64,000 nt of DNA from Selaginella moellendorffii. Lineage: Eukaryota; Streptophyta; Lycopodiopsida; Selaginellales; Selaginellaceae. Below are positions 22,944-35,789 of the stretch, in pieces. Under the pieces are notes generated by a model that saw only the letters and a program-made list of their open reading frames with translations, ran no database searches and had not been told where the DNA came from. The translations under genes and the position numbers were made by a program. The DNA is taken from contig NW_003314279.1 in the NCBI RefSeq assembly GCF_000143415.4, positions 1,935,679 to 1,999,678 of the forward strand. The letters are read 5' to 3'. Within the stretch, counting starts at the first letter, position 1, and each line of letters begins with the position of its first letter.

Positions 22944-25900
22944 TCACCTGGTCTGGAAATTCAGCACCTTGATGCAGAATGCGAACATGGCCGCAAAGAA
23001 GATGCTGAATCCCATTACCACGCCTGCTATGACTCCCAGGAAATCGTAGTGGAAGCCGAAGTACTCCTCCAAGAACACATTCACCGGTTTAACTTCACCA
23101 CCGGGTAGTAGCAAGTCCTTCGTCACGTCTCCGTATTGCGAGGTGAAGAGGCCGTTCACGGTCCAGGCAACGGGACATATCCAGTAGTACCACGTCCACC
23201 ACTTCGGAATTTTCTGGAAGAAGAATAATGTCACGGGTTCCTCGAGCAAGCCTATCGGAAAGAACTTACAGGATAAGGGATGAGGAAGCCGGCAAAGAGG
23301 TTGAAAAGCGAGTAGAAAGCCGAGCTGAGGATGGCTGCAACTTGATGGTTTGGAGTCATGGACACGGACATGAGCCCGTAGTACGTGAAGTACATGAAAG
23401 TGAAGAACGTAAAGAAGAGGTACCAGAAGAACTTTGCAGGGCTCCACTCGAACGACATCATGGAATATATGATGGGGCAGTAGATCAAGCTCTGGACGGC
23501 GAGGTAAGGGATTTCGATCAAAACCTGGAAGCAGAAGCTATGTTTTAGCAGCTAAACATGTAACACCAATTACCTGTGCCATTGCGTATGGCAGTGCGGA
23601 GTACATTCCAGCCGCTCGCTCTCGGTAGAATACGGTTCTCTCCGTGGAAACCACAGGCTGAACTGTGGAGCAATTCTGTACTCCGAGGACAATAACGGCG
23701 CCATACATTGCTCCCATCACTGTGAAAAGGTCTCCTTGAGCACCTCTGTGGACAAAAAAGAAAAGGTGCGCTTTTAGTATCTCTTCTAGTGAACAAACAC
23801 TGACGTTTTCTCTCCACGTTTCCAGAAAATGCTACCATAGAGCAGGGCAGCAATCAGAGTGAAGATTAAACGGACGCAGTTGTAATCCGGGCTTCTCCAG
23901 TAAGTCCAGTACTGCTTCCACAAGCAGGATTTTAGCTGCCCGAACAATGACTGCGTGTACTTCGTTGGAAAATACAAGTCCGCAGCTTCCGGTTTGGGCG
24001 AGCTCAGCTCCTTGACGAGAGATTTGTTTCTCCTGTACAAACTACCATAAGAATCTAGCTATCAATATTTTTTATACGTACTGATAAAGTTCTGACTTGA
24101 TATATATATCTGCAAAGTCAACTCCTAGGCGTTGTTCGGATGGAAGAGATGTTACTTCCAGCATCCAAGTAGCAGGGTTGTACCTGTGAGGAATTTTTGG
24201 AACTCCGGGAATAGCCTGAATGAAAAAAGGAAAAAGAACGTTTAGCGCCATACCCAGGCTTGGCATTACCTCGAAGTACTCGATCAATTTTTGGGAATCT
24301 TTCCCAAGCGGACCGGCGTAGATGACTTGACCTCCTCTTTTTAACAGGAGCAGCTGGATGCAAAATCTAAAGATCAACACCGGAGGAAAAAAGAAAGGGG
24401 AGAACACACCTCGTCAAATGCCTCAAAAATGTCTATGCTGGGCTGATGTATGGTGCATGCCACTGTTCGGCCTGTATCCACCGTATTTCGAACAGTTCTC
24501 ATCACAATAGCAGCAGCCCTTGCGTCCAGTCCAGATGTTGGCTCGTCCATGAATATAATTGACGGATTTGCGACAAGCTCAACAGCAATGGTTAGCCGCT
24601 TTCTCTGCTCAGTTGAAAGACCAGAGACACCAGGTAGACCGACGATGCTATTTCGTAAGTTGTCGAGCTCGACAAGCTCCATCACCTCTTCAACAAAGCT
24701 CTGCAAGAAAAGGCAAACTTAAAACGCAATTGGAAGGAAATTTTCTGACCCACCATTTTATCTTCGGAACTGATGTTTGGTGCCAATCTTAGCCATGCAG
24801 AAAACAGCAAGGACTCGTGAACTGTGACCTGAGGAGAATGAATATCATTTTGCTCACAATATCCAGAAATACGGGCAAAGGTCTCTTGCTTTTTTGGAAA
24901 GCCGGAAATCTTGATGTCTCCGTCTATGTAGCCACCTGTTTTCCGTCCGGCTAGAACGTCCATGAGAGTCGTCTTTCCAGCACCACTTACGCCCATCAAA
25001 GTTGTCAACACGCCGGGACGAAAGGAACCTGTTATATCCTTTAGAAGCCGCAGCTTATCATCGGTTATGCCCTGCTCTTTCATTTCCTGCATTTCAACAA
25101 TCACTGGGATGGTTTCTAGTACAATATGGCAAACTCACCACAGGCATATCGACGGAATAGCTAATCTCACTGAAAGAAATTGACAGCGCTTTAAATGGAA
25201 GTCTCATGCCACGTTTCGGCATTAAGCCTCTGGCATCTTTCAAATCCACGTCGTTGCCGTTTGGAAGATTTTGAGGATAAGTAATATCGAGAGCTGCGTT
25301 AGTTTAGCATAATTTGCGTCAGTGGAAAAAGCAAGGAAGAAAATTCTTACCGACTCTGTTGCCATCAAAACTTGAAAGAGAACGAGAGGATGAACGTGAA
25401 CCTGCTAACGGTTTTGCGACGCCTGAATCTTGGATTTCCTGACTTGCTTCAATTTCCGCTAATGTCTCATGCGACCGTGCAACCTGATGCTTACCCAAAG
25501 CTACAAAATGAAAAACAATTGTTAGTGGCAGATTAACAAGTCAAAAGCAGAACTTACGATTTAAATACGTAAGCGCCAAAGTAAATAAAACGTTGAAGAG
25601 ACACATAAAACCAACCATAGCTCCAACACCAATCCAATACCAATATCCTCTCGCAAAGAAACCACGATCTTTTAGAACAGTGGCGCCAATGGTGGAAGTT
25701 CCATTGAAAGGCTGCACGAAAACTGACTTTTAAGTCATTACTTTTATCTCTACTAACCTTATCCCAGCGAGGAGAAAGCATCTCGTTTACAGAAATGGCA
25801 TTTTCAGCATACGGGAGTGGGTTCATCCAATATCCCCAAATCCACCAGTTGGGAATATGATCTGAAATAACTTGCAACTGTTAAGGCAGAATCAAAAACA

Positions 25901-28495
25901 TAAAAAAGGTACACTCGCCTCGGGGAATCAAAAACCCACTTAAAACCACAAATAGAAGAATAAGCAACGAGCCCCCAGTATTTGCAACGACCATAGTTCG
26001 GCAGACACCGGCAATAAGCCGGAAAAGCGATGAGGACATCTGGTTTACAAGAAGCATCAGTAAAACATGTCGAAAAAACTTTCCCGCTGCTGGTGAATAT
26101 CCAATCACGTAGTACGTTATACACGTCCAAACGGAAACTTCGACGAGTGATAGAGGCAGCCGGAGCACGAATTGTGGTAAACTGACTGCCCATGCCGGAT
26201 AAAACAGCAAATCTCTCTGTTTAAAGAAGACAGGTAGCCGAAGAATGGTCATCGGTAGTTCTGACATGCCGTTGAACATAACCGCGAGCAGTCCATAAAA
26301 CAAGGCCCCCAAATAAACAGTTGCATTATCGATGGTATCACCTTTTACTTCCGTCCGTAAGAAGACAGTCGAAGTGATACAAGCCACAAAAACTATCTGT
26401 GAGAGAAGAACAGACATAAAGCACCACTAAACAAAATTGCGGACCAACTCACCTGTATAGTTTTAACGATATGGACAAAAGAGTGTCGTTTCATAAGTAG
26501 CCACTCCCTTTGGAAGGATATTTTGAACATCTCTGTCTTGCTGATAGAGTACTTTTCGTGAACTAACGCAGCTGGATGGCACTTCGACCTGTCAAAGGAG
26601 CAAGATAACTCTTCGGCAAGCTTCTGTCCAACGTGAAATGTCTTAAAACGTTCAGAAAACTCTTTTACTGTGATGTAGCGGTAAGGCACTTGCTTATCGG
26701 CCCAGTACTGTGCCTGATCTTTCCTGGATGTTACCTATCATGCGACGAGATAGAAGTTAACACCTTGAGAAAGAAACGCGGTGAGAGCTTACCTCTTGCA
26801 GAAAATCAGCCGTATCCTTGCGTTCGGGACATTTGAACCCGCATTCTTCAAAGAACTCTATGACGTACTCTCGAGGCCCGTGGTAGACCACCTGTCCTTC
26901 AGATAGTAAAAGGACGTCGTCGAACAAGTTGTACGTCTCTGGAGCCGGTTGCAGAAGAGACATGAATAGAGTTCCCTCGAGCACATGAACAAACTGCTGC
27001 ATGCATTTTACAATCTGGAACGTTGTCGAGCTATCAAGGCCTGTCGAAATCTCGTCCATGAACAACGTCTTCGTCGGGCCAACAATCATCTCTCCTGTAG
27101 TCACACGCTTCTTTTGTCCTCCTGAGATTCCTCTTCTCAGCTGATCGCCAACTATAGTGTCCGCACACACGTCCAAGCTCAAAATCTACAAATCACAAAC
27201 AGCAACGAAATCATATATTTGTAGCAAGTAGTCACTATACCCTGAGTGTGTAATCCGTCAGGATGCTGCTCTGAACTTTTTCCACTGCCGAGGCCTGCAA
27301 GAAGGAAATAGTAAACGAAAACTTAAGTTCACAGGGACTCTTACTTTCATGTAGAGATCAATGTCGGGTTCTGGGACTATATTCCTTTCCTTCTCACGCC
27401 TTATAAGTTCTGACAGGAGTTCTAGTTGGGAAGAGATTAACGCTTGTTGGACGTAAAAGGAGCTTACCATATCTTGTTCCGACGCCCTGAAAGCGTGCAG
27501 AAAACTCAAGCGTTTCCCTCACAGTCATCTCCCCATTGTGTAAGTCATGTTGGCTAATATAAGCAGAGGTCTTCTGCGGCACGAATTCTTGCAACTCGTG
27601 ACCATTGTATGTGATTTTCCCGCTCGTCTATAAAATAGTTGCGACTGTCAGTGGACGTTCCTACTATAGATTACCTTAAGAGCAGGATCCAATCTTCCGG
27701 CCAAAGCAAGAAGAAGAGTTGTTTTGCCGGAGCTTGGTGGACCAAGCAAAAGCGTCATCCTTCACAAGGAAACACACTCAGCTAGATCATTGCAAGCACT
27801 TGAAACCTACCTTCCAGGTTTGATAATGCCGCTGACATCTTGGAGTATGGTTAGGTTCGATTCTTTCGTCCTTGAAATCTTAAGAAAATCAATGGCCGCC
27901 TACACATGTCTCATGTCAAAAATGAAAAATCGGGTACCTGGACTCACCTCTAGCATGTTCACAGCCGTGTTGTAAAGGGTAGGCAGCGCTCTGTTGCCAA
28001 CGTAGCACTTAGCTTCCACTGTCAAATTCTCGTATCTCACTTCGACTGCTGGAACATCGATCCCGACTCTGAAATGGCTCGATCAGTACAACCAGTGTCA
28101 ACCACAGCAAGTAAAGATGGGACTCACTTATTGATCCTGTGCCTCAGCCTTTTGAGAAAAATCTCGTTGTCTTCTCCGGTCATTTGCACCAGCTTGTCTA
28201 AAAGAGCCTGACGCTCCGCGGGTCCTAACTTCCGAACGTCCACCTGCTGAAGAACGTCCTGCCCCTCTGTATTCAAGCTCTTGAGCACTGAAGTTCTCAG
28301 GCGGTCGTATGTCCCGAGCTTCTCCAGAGCAGCCCATGTCAGAGCTTCTTCGTCGTTCTCCGCCGATAATGTTTGAGCCCTCGACGAGCTCCTCCTGCTA
28401 CTAAAGTTGCGTATGCTCGGCCGCCTGCTCAAGCTTCTTGTCAGCCCAGACGCCCAAACATCCGCCGCTTCCAGATCAACTGTTTGCTGAGCCAT
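22944..28495 (-). CDS. Full-size ABCG/PDR-type ABC transporter (copy 2)
   Basis: About 22 exons read from [14 protein letters not shown] at 28495 to LNFQTR and a TGA at 22944-22946. I followed each exon junction and saw no break. NBD1 has Walker [10 protein letters not shown], signature GISGGQKKR and Walker [19 protein letters not shown]2 has [18 protein letters not shown] and [12 protein letters not shown]. Membrane-domain hallmarks include [17 protein letters not shown] and [20 protein letters not shown]. Two introns present in copy 1 are absent here: the one after RVTT in NBD1 and the one within the first membrane domain after the PxW segment. This makes the genes paralogs rather than a recent copy. 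The gene converges on copy 1, with the neprosin relic and fasciclin gene between them. It is predicted to be a plasma-membrane exporter of unknown substrate. Confidence 0.95.
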
Positions 28496-29330
28496 CGCTT
28501 GGCAAACTCACGAGCTCAATCCTCGGCCTTCTCGGCCTAAAAATATACCGGTGTATGTTGCGAACTATCCGCAGAAAATCATATTTTTTTTGTCCTCTTT
28601 TCTTGTCCGTTCTCTCCTTGTTCTGTCTAGATGAAAGGGTGTTAGCTCTAGAACTTACGAAAGAGAAAACGTTACCTCCTCTGACAGAAATTTTCTCTAT
28701 TCTTTGACTCTTGCCAAGCTTGCCGGATTTGTTTGGCGTGTTGTCTTAAAGCGCGTTCCCTCAATTATTAGACACCCGGCTCTTTGGATGACGCCTGAAG
28801 ATCCGCAAAGTCAACAAGATGCTGGCACTGGTGGAAGGAAGCTTCAAACGATCCTGTTTCCAGAAGATCTCCCAAGACTTGCGCTGATGCTGGCGAAACG
28901 CCTGTGGCATCAATGTAACAAGGAAATTATTCAACTGGGAAGGAGATTCCTACCTCGCGACGATCAACGGCCCAATCCATAGCTCAGAATCGACCAGCAT
29001 TTGCCCCATCCCTGCCGCGGCGAGCTCCATCGATCTATAAACCCTAGCGCACGTCAAAGCCATTCAAATTAAGGCGCGAAGGGTTAAGCCCGCGTAGTCG
29101 AACCAAAACCGAGCTCTCTTTAGTGTTGACTTTCACTTTTTTTTATAACACAAGTAGACGCGTAGACCACAATTTTATAACACAAGTAGACGGTAAACCA
29201 CAATTTCCATTCGACGGGGATGCTTGTCGAGCATAGGTCCCAAGATTGAACAAGATTTTAGCAATCTAAAACAGACATAAAACGAAATTATGCGAAGGAA
29301 ATTAAAAGCTGACCTCCTCCTCTGTTGCAA
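28496..29330. other. Intergenic region; possible short minus-strand exon
   Basis: On the minus strand a CTAGGGTTT 5'-type motif precedes an ATG near 29031 and a short frame MELAAAGMGQMLVDSELWIG, ending at a possible donor GCGAG|GTAGGA. A possible second exon follows TGCCACAG near 28911. The joined frame stops after about 45 codons and I recognise no family. It may be a small gene, a relic or the divergent end of the upstream promoter. Nothing else is evident. Confidence 0.25.
29139..29206. repeat. Two-copy ~33 bp direct repeat
   Basis: The string TTTTATAACACAAGTAGACG followed by a CACAA-containing tail occurs twice in tandem, the copies differing by a two-base indel. No function is evident. 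Confidence 0.7.
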
Positions 29331-30055
29331 AGCTCACGTCCAATGAGGTACCCGCGCCAGTACGGGAGTATCCATTTGGTGACAATGTTTGGCATCTACA
29401 TCCGACCATGCTGTGGTTGCGAGTACAGGCGAACCATCTTTATGTGCCAAATCGTACTGCTCCCCTCCATCCAGAAACAAAAGTATCCTTTCCTCCCTGG
29501 ACTTGAGAAATCTATCCAAATCTGCAGGCGAGTCAATACGCCCAATCTGCTCAAGAGCATCGGCATCGTCGCTCAAGGAGAACTCGAGTGCAGCCCTGAC
29601 CTGTGGAACGCGAGGAGATTCGGCATTGCAGATGCATATGATCCTCAAGCCAGGAACGTTGACAGCAACAAATACTTTCTTGCAACCAAAGAACCATCCA
29701 ACATTACCACTGCCAAAACCCGTAGAAAACGAATTTGTTTTCTACAATATCACGGACTTTTTATAAAAAATATTCTCAGAAATCAAGGCGGACACCTGTG
29801 CTATTGATCGTAGGAAACAGGATTTACCTACGCCTTTTGTTCCTCGCAAAGTCCAGGAGATCTATGTTTCGTTCTCAAGTGCTACGCAGAAGTCCACCAT
29901 CTTCTCCGCGAAGCTGGGTCTACAAATGTAGTCGAACACTCTGGGAGGGCGCGTCCCTACTTGGGTTTCACCACGTCACCTGGCGATGGATTTATGATCT
30001 TTCTGCAAAGCTCGTCGCAGCGATCCTGGATCATCTTCTTGACGCTTAAAATCCT
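29330..30055 (-). pseudogene. Fragment of P-loop NTPase-like gene (copy of 42560-44450)
   Basis: The minus strand from about 30050 down encodes MIQDRCDELCRKIINP, then after frame breaks the same Walker-A region as the plus-strand gene at 42.6 kb, then IICICNAESPRVPQVRAALE and ERILLFLDGGEQYDLAH. It stops matching after about 29340. Frame breaks near 29980 and at the P-loop make it non-coding as it stands. It is the left member of a duplicated pair and lies just downstream of ALG10, close to the junction of the segmental duplication. Confidence 0.75.
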
Positions 30056-30404
30056 AACCCTTGTCAAATATAATTTTAGTTATATCTAATATTATCAGAG
30101 AACAAGGAAATATGACACCTACGCCCACATTGACACACTCGCTCTCATTTCTCTTGCGCTCAATCTCTTCCTGATCACCAGGGTCCTTGATCCTGGTGTG
30201 GTCTGTGAGCTCGCACCTTGGGCTCCGGCGTGGAGCTCTACGCTGCATGCTATGATGAGTTAAATTTTTATTGACTCTTTTAATCATTACATTTGTAAAC
30301 TTTAATGTTAGTATGTACAGCGGTTTTCTATCTAGGATTTGCAAGCATACTATTAGTAGGAATGTGATTTAAGCGAACCTGGTCATATGATCCCAGATCA
30401 AATG

Positions 30405-30406
<2 letters not shown>

Positions 30407-30437
<31 letters not shown>
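30407..30437. repeat. (CT)n microsatellite
   Basis: About 15 uninterrupted CT dinucleotides immediately downstream of the ALG10 stop codon, in its presumed 3' untranslated region. Confidence 0.9.
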
Positions 30438-30440
<3 letters not shown>

Positions 30441-30465
30441 AGAGAAAACAAAAAGTGGTACACTT

Positions 30466-32290
30466 TCACCAAATAAATCTTTGGGTTCCCGGTTCGTGAG
30501 CCCAGTGGAATGGCTTCCAGAGGAAGAGCCTCATAGTCAGAGCGTTCACTACCAAAAACTCCATGGCCATGAACCAAAACTTCCAAGAGCTCACTTGGAG
30601 CTTGGCGAAGCTGTGGAGAGCGACCAAGTAAAAGGGCACCGTGAAGTAGCGAAATTCCACCAGCGGAGCTGGGACTAGGACAGCAATCACAGCTCCACAA
30701 AACGAAACTACCCAGAGCTTTTGGAGGAGAGGCGTCCTCACGCCGGCATCGCGGAGGTTTTCGAGCAACGAATGTATGATCGACCACCAGCAAAAGATAT
30801 AGAGCGGTATGAGCAAGTACTTAACGCACCAGTGGGTCTGGATGATATCCTTCCATATATAAAACGTGTAGTGTCGATTGTCAGCAATTAAGTACGGGTG
30901 TGCCAAGCTGTGGAAACGCTTTAGTTCGTTAGTAGAAAACACGAGCTTTGGACAAGGTACCTGAAGAAATGGACCGCCACAATCGCGATGCTGGCAGTAA
31001 CAGCACCACTGAGACATGCGAGCGCTGGAGTTTCTCTGAAAACTTGTCGTAGAGATGAAAACCTGTTTAGCGAGAGTTGGAGCGGTGCCAGCACTCCCGC
31101 GGTAAAAAGAGCGAAGTAGAGTGGCTGAGCAAAGTGTGGAGAAGCTCTGTGCGCGTCCTTTGCACCTACACGTAATGTTTGGAAGTGTTTGATAAACCAT
31201 TTGAATGGTCTTACCGACGACAATGCTGCCATTGTAGACAACGAAAGCCAAAAAGGCAAGGATAACGAGCACGAAAGGCGAAAACTGTCTAGCAGCAAAC
31301 CACTTTCTTTGCCACGCATTCAGAATGGCGTCTTGTAAATCGCTGTGCCGACCTGAGTAAAAATGAGAACCAATACACACATGAACTGATAAGCAATTTT
31401 ACCAGTAAAATGCGTCGCGTGCTTTGTCTCAGCTGTTCTTCGTACACGTCTTCTTCTCAGAAACTTTGATTCAGAATATCTTTTGTCAGGAGTTTTCTCC
31501 GTATCATCAACTGCTTCCTCCTCTTTTGAAGACGAAATCGCCTCTTGCAAAAATTGTATCACTCCAACACAGAGACCAAAAACGGTCCAGACAGCATTTG
31601 TTTGCCGGAACATTATCGCCAAGATAGAAAGCTGCAGCGTAAGAAAGGTTCTTAAGTAAAACTCTGGTATGAAACTTGATATGGATACTGACCGTAGCAG
31701 AAATCCAGTAGGATCTCTTCAAGCATGCCAAGTACATGGCCATCACGGCTGCTGTGGAGCCAACGTCGGTGTAATATAGAAACGTGAAAAACCAGTGCAA
31801 AGGGTACAAAGCAAGTACCACGGATTTGAGAAGCAACGCTCTCTCGCTCACTTTCGGGTCGAGATGAAGCAAAATGCTCCGGAACAGACAAACACATACC
31901 AGTGACAAAAGTATATTGATGGATCTTAGAGCATTGAGAGTGCATAAATCCATCCCAGGAATCCACGAGACCATAGATTCAAAAACCAGTGATACGAGGT
32001 ATCTGGAAACAAAAACTCGTCATACAGATTTGGAAGGAGCGAGAGAGAATGACGAACTTACAATCCTGGCAGCGTTGTGATCATAGGATCCCAAGTATAA
32101 AAATCCCTTTTGCAGTAGCGCTGAGCTTGCGGGACGTGGAAAATCTCGTCCTGGAGCAAGGTAGAAATTATCAGTAGCTACATCTCAAAATATAGTTTAC
32201 CATGTAAGGATCCGGAACGATGCCATTGACGAGATAAGCCACTGGTAGCGCGAATGCGAGCAGTGTCGCGATGAGCACAAGGATCGACAT
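30466..32290 (-). CDS. ALG10: Dol-P-Glc:Glc2Man9GlcNAc2-PP-Dol alpha-1,2-glucosyltransferase
   Basis: A multi-exon gene starting [20 protein letters not shown] (32290) and ending at a TGA at 30466-30468. ALG10 adds the last, alpha-1,2-linked glucose to the lipid-linked N-glycan precursor in the ER lumen. That residue is recognised by oligosaccharyltransferase. The diagnostic segment [17 protein letters not shown], split by a 60 bp-class intron after DPYM, and [13 protein letters not shown] directly follow the first membrane helix. Later segments are hydrophobic throughout, with [46 protein letters not shown] and a C-terminal [13 protein letters not shown], all typical of the family. A decayed copy is at 44.9-45.6 kb. 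The exons I followed keep frame. Confidence 0.93.
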
Positions 32291-32394
32291 GAGCGGTGAC
32301 TCGAACTAAACTCCAGGCATTCTAGTCTAGCACTTCCATGAACCCTAAAAATGCCAATCTGGGTTTTAATCTCGTGTTACTTACATTTAACATG

Positions 32395-34427
32395 CTACTC
32401 TTCTTCGACTGTTTCAAGTTCTGGCTTACTAGCAAACCATTCTTCGTTACCAAATAGTTGATGAAAAACCTGGCAGAAAAACGAGCTATGTGAGCGAGCA
32501 CTCGCAAGTAAATCCTGTACCTTCTCGGTGTATTCCACGACACTTTCATACCCAGCCTCCGGACCTGGTTGAGCGCATACTCCAATACGATTGTCTATCA
32601 CCTATCGCAGAAGTTAGATCATGCTTGGAAAGCTTTGGCAAGAACGGTACCTGTGAGCTTGTGCTATGAAGTTTTTCGGTGAAGAACCCGGACCAGAGAA
32701 GCTTTGGTTTGCAGAGGTCGGGCTCGAGGATGCTGGTTAAATCCTCTTCGCTTCCGGACTGAAAAAGAAGAAGTTTTACGACTCCATCCAACGCAGCCTT
32801 CGCAACAGAGCCACTTCCGGCAACTGTAGAGATTTGAATGACATATCTGCATGGCGACGACGTTAAAAAACACCCATGGATTCAAGCAGAGAACTTACTT
32901 TCCATCCGGGCAAACGGCAGTGCTGCCTAGTTGTAGGACTCTCACTGGATTTGGATTACATTCCCCGCTTACAGCTACACATCGTGCCGGGAAACTAGAA
33001 CCGAAAGGCAAGAAAAAGAATGAACTTACATCGTGGTGGAAATATCAGCAGAAGGTTGCTCTTTCCGGAAAGCAAGGATGTATCGGTTATACAGACGTAT
33101 CTCCCCAGAAGCAGACTCGGGGTCTTGCTATCTGGCCGCTGCATTTCCTCGACTAAATGACTTCCCCATTTGTTGAAGGATGCACCAAGTACTATCTTGT
33201 CACTGTAGAGAAGTTGTCCGGATTGAGCACGTATGCCTTTGAATTGCTTTGTTTCCTACAATCCCAGAATCAATGAAAGAGACGAATGGAAAACTTACAC
33301 ATACCTTATCCCGAATAACAGAGGTGACGGGCATCCGCAACACCTACAAGAGAGCACCATGATATCCGCAAGAGATCATAGGAAATTAACAAGATCACGT
33401 ACGTACAATGCTCCATGAACAGCGGCCACTCGACAGAATGCTTGAGGTATTTCAGCTTGCCCATAAAGGGTGTATAGAAAAGCACCATTGTTATCAAATC
33501 TGCGGAGAGAACATCAACACCACCGCTGGGATGAAAAATTCAGGAAAAACTACCTTCCAATCGAAGCCATATGAAGCTTTAACAGTTGCAAGCCCTTCAG
33601 TGCTGAGATAGGAGAGCTACTTGCTTTCTGGTCCTCGTCAAGTAGCGCAACAGCATACAAAATGATTCTGGAAAGAGAGAAACGAAGAAGAAGAAAGTTA
33701 GAAATCATTTTTTCCAGCCAAGAACCTCAAAGAAAAGAAAGCACCACGATTGAATCGACTGTGGAAGCTGCTCCCTCTCCAGGAGCTCCACGAACGACAC
33801 CTTCAAGTTCTCATCGGAGAAACCAGCACCGTCTCCCTCCTGAGAGATGTAAGCCTGGACAGACTTTAGAAACCGCATGAGACGCCTCTTGTCACGCAAG
33901 GCCAAGGATCGGTCCTGGAAGAGCTCGGAGCTGGAAGTTGGCGCGGAGATAAAACCATCTCCACTCCAAATGTATGTCGCCTGGACGCCTTTAAACTCGA
34001 GATAGTTGCTAGCGCCACACTTGATCAAGAGATCCACCAGAGACTCCGCGCAGCGTAGAACTTTTGGAGCTGCGATGTCGAGCGTGTAGTCTCTGGAAGA
34101 GCCCAGAGCTGCCGCCGATCCCTCGAATTCACAGACTTTGCCATCAGAGTAGAGGAATTCGTCTCGCAGGAGCTCGGATTCCTCCAAACCGAGAGCATCC
34201 AGCTCGGCCGAGGAGTCCACTGCGGCCGAGCCATTGCAAGCGCCGAGCGATGCTATGAACGAGGAGAGCTGATCCAGGGTCATGGATGCCCATTCCGATC
34301 CGTAGAACTCGTTGGAATCGAGGTGAAGTACCTTGCGCCCGCTGCAAGCCGCCGCGGCAGCTAGGATCGACTCTGGCAGCCCCGTTCCAACCACGATTGC
34401 GTCGAAGCGATCCGGATCGATGTCCAT
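32395..34427 (-). CDS. REP: Rab escort protein (REP/CHM)
   Basis: The gene starts MDIDPDRFDAIVVGTGLPES at 34427 and ends VEEE-TAG at 32395-32397, across several short introns. REP presents newly made Rab GTPases to Rab geranylgeranyltransferase and delivers them to membranes. The N-terminal FDAIVVGTGLPESILAAAAA is the GDI-superfamily dinucleotide-fold motif, and KVLHLDSNEFYGSEWASM is its conserved continuation. Residues reading IILYAVALLDEDQ and AFLYTLYGQAEIPQAFCR match the second conserved GDI/REP region. The frame is open further upstream, but only from a GTG, and that region holds exon 1 of VPS2 on the other strand. The ATG at 34427 is therefore chosen. A fragmentary copy is at 44.6-44.9 kb. 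Confidence 0.92.
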
Positions 34428-34505
34428 TTTTCCAGCCAAGAGTTTGCGAAGAACCCTAACCCTATTATTGGCGCGCTCTTCTTCTTCCACCGGGGGAAGA
34501 CGGTC
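34428..34505. promoter_or_regulatory. 78 bp divergent promoter region, REP/VPS2
   Basis: The start codons of REP (-, 34427) and VPS2 (+, 34506) face apart with only 78 bp between them. Transcription starts must lie inside this gap or within the opposite gene. The gap carries CCCTAACCC-type telo-box sequence near 34455, common in plant housekeeping promoters. Confidence 0.7.
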
Positions 34506-35749
34506 ATGAATCTCTTCAGGAAGAAAACCGATCCGAAAGGTGAGAGCCACGATCCTCCCAACCTAGCTCTGTCAAGCGATTCACAGCGCTCCAATCTATA
34601 GATGCTCTTCGAGCCAGCAAACGCGAGATGGGAGTTGCGACTAGAGGTTTTTATTTGGGATTTTCTTCTTCGTTTGCTAGAAAAAATGGATTTTTGTTTT
34701 GCAGGAATCGAGAGAGAAATAATGACTCTACAATCAGAGGTGAGTGATTTTAGTTCTTAGTTCTTAGTTTGGACTTATTTTTTGCCTTCCAGGAGAAGAG
34801 ACTGCTTGCCGAGATTAAGAAAACAGCCAAGACTGGTAACAAGGTGAGAGGTGTTTTTTCGTTGTTTGTTTTCTCGAGCTAGATAGATGTTGTTTCAGAG
34901 CGCAACGACGATCTTGGCAAGGCAATTGATCAGATTGCGGCAGCAAATTGGAAAGCTCCAGGGCAGTCGAGCTCAAGTGCGAGGTGTGGCAACCCATACC
35001 CAGGTTCTGTCACAAATTTTTCTTATCGCCCCTCTCTTTTGTTTTGAACTCGAAGGGAGTTTTTCTAGCTCCATGCCTCTGATGCTGCTTCAGTGTTGTT
35101 GTCTAGGCGATGTATGCGAATACGTCTGTTGCTGGTGCTATGAAAGGAGCCACTAAGGCAATGGGCGCAATGAACAAAGTGAGATTTTTTCGGCTTTGTT
35201 TTACTTGACTTCGCTTACAACGATCTTGCAGCAAATGCAACCTCAGCAACAAGTTAAAACCATGCAGGAATTTCAGAAACAGTCCACACAAATGGATTTG
35301 ACAGTAAGTTTTCACGTTTCGATTCTCGCTGAACTATCATCGATGTTGATGCCAGTCTGAGATGCTGGCCGATGCTATCGATGGCGCTTTGGACGACGAA
35401 GAGGCCGAGGACGAAACTGAGGAGCTCACAAACCAAGTAACGTAAAAGCTATCTATTAGAATTTTGATTTAGCTCTTCCTTTCAGGTTCTAGACGAAATT
35501 GGTATTGATATCGCTGCCAAGGTACTGATAATTTACACTCCCAACTCTTTGGATTGTTAACTGATTTTATGCTTTTGGTTTCCAATATTTAGTTGACAGC
35601 ACCTCCCAAAGGAAGAATTGCAGGAAAATCGGGAGCTGAAGAAATCAAAAGGTAAAATAATCTATGTTGTATTGATCATCCTTTCGCTTTTTTTCAGTTC
35701 TGAAATGGATAACTTGGAGGACCGATTAGCAGCTCTTCGCAATACTTAA
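34506..35749 (+). CDS. VPS2: ESCRT-III subunit VPS2/CHMP2-like (VPS2.2/2.3 group)
   Basis: Eleven exons (34506-34539, 34602-34646, 34705-34739, 34793-34843, 34899-35003, 35107-35178, 35232-35303, 35356-35436, 35486-35521, 35593-35651, 35698-35749) join in frame to 213 residues, the family size. ESCRT-III polymers sever membrane necks in multivesicular-body formation and cytokinesis. The N-terminus MNLFRKKTDPKDALRASKRE and the basic helix ARQLIRLRQQIGKLQGSRAQ are diagnostic. An acidic region follows, with ALDDEEAEDETEELTNQ. The C-terminal DNLEDRLAALRNT is a type-1 MIT-interacting motif for VPS4. The wording fits the CHMP2B-like plant VPS2.2/2.3 branch better than VPS2.1. It lies divergent to REP and 195 bp upstream of BiP. 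Confidence 0.95.
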
Positions 35750-35789
35750 TTGCCGTTACATTTAACAAGAATAAAATCCCTTTAGGAAA

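Noticed and set aside
34428-34550. Longer N-terminus for Rab escort protein
   Set aside because: It would start at a GTG, lacks similarity to the family, and overlaps exon 1 of VPS2 on the opposite strand.
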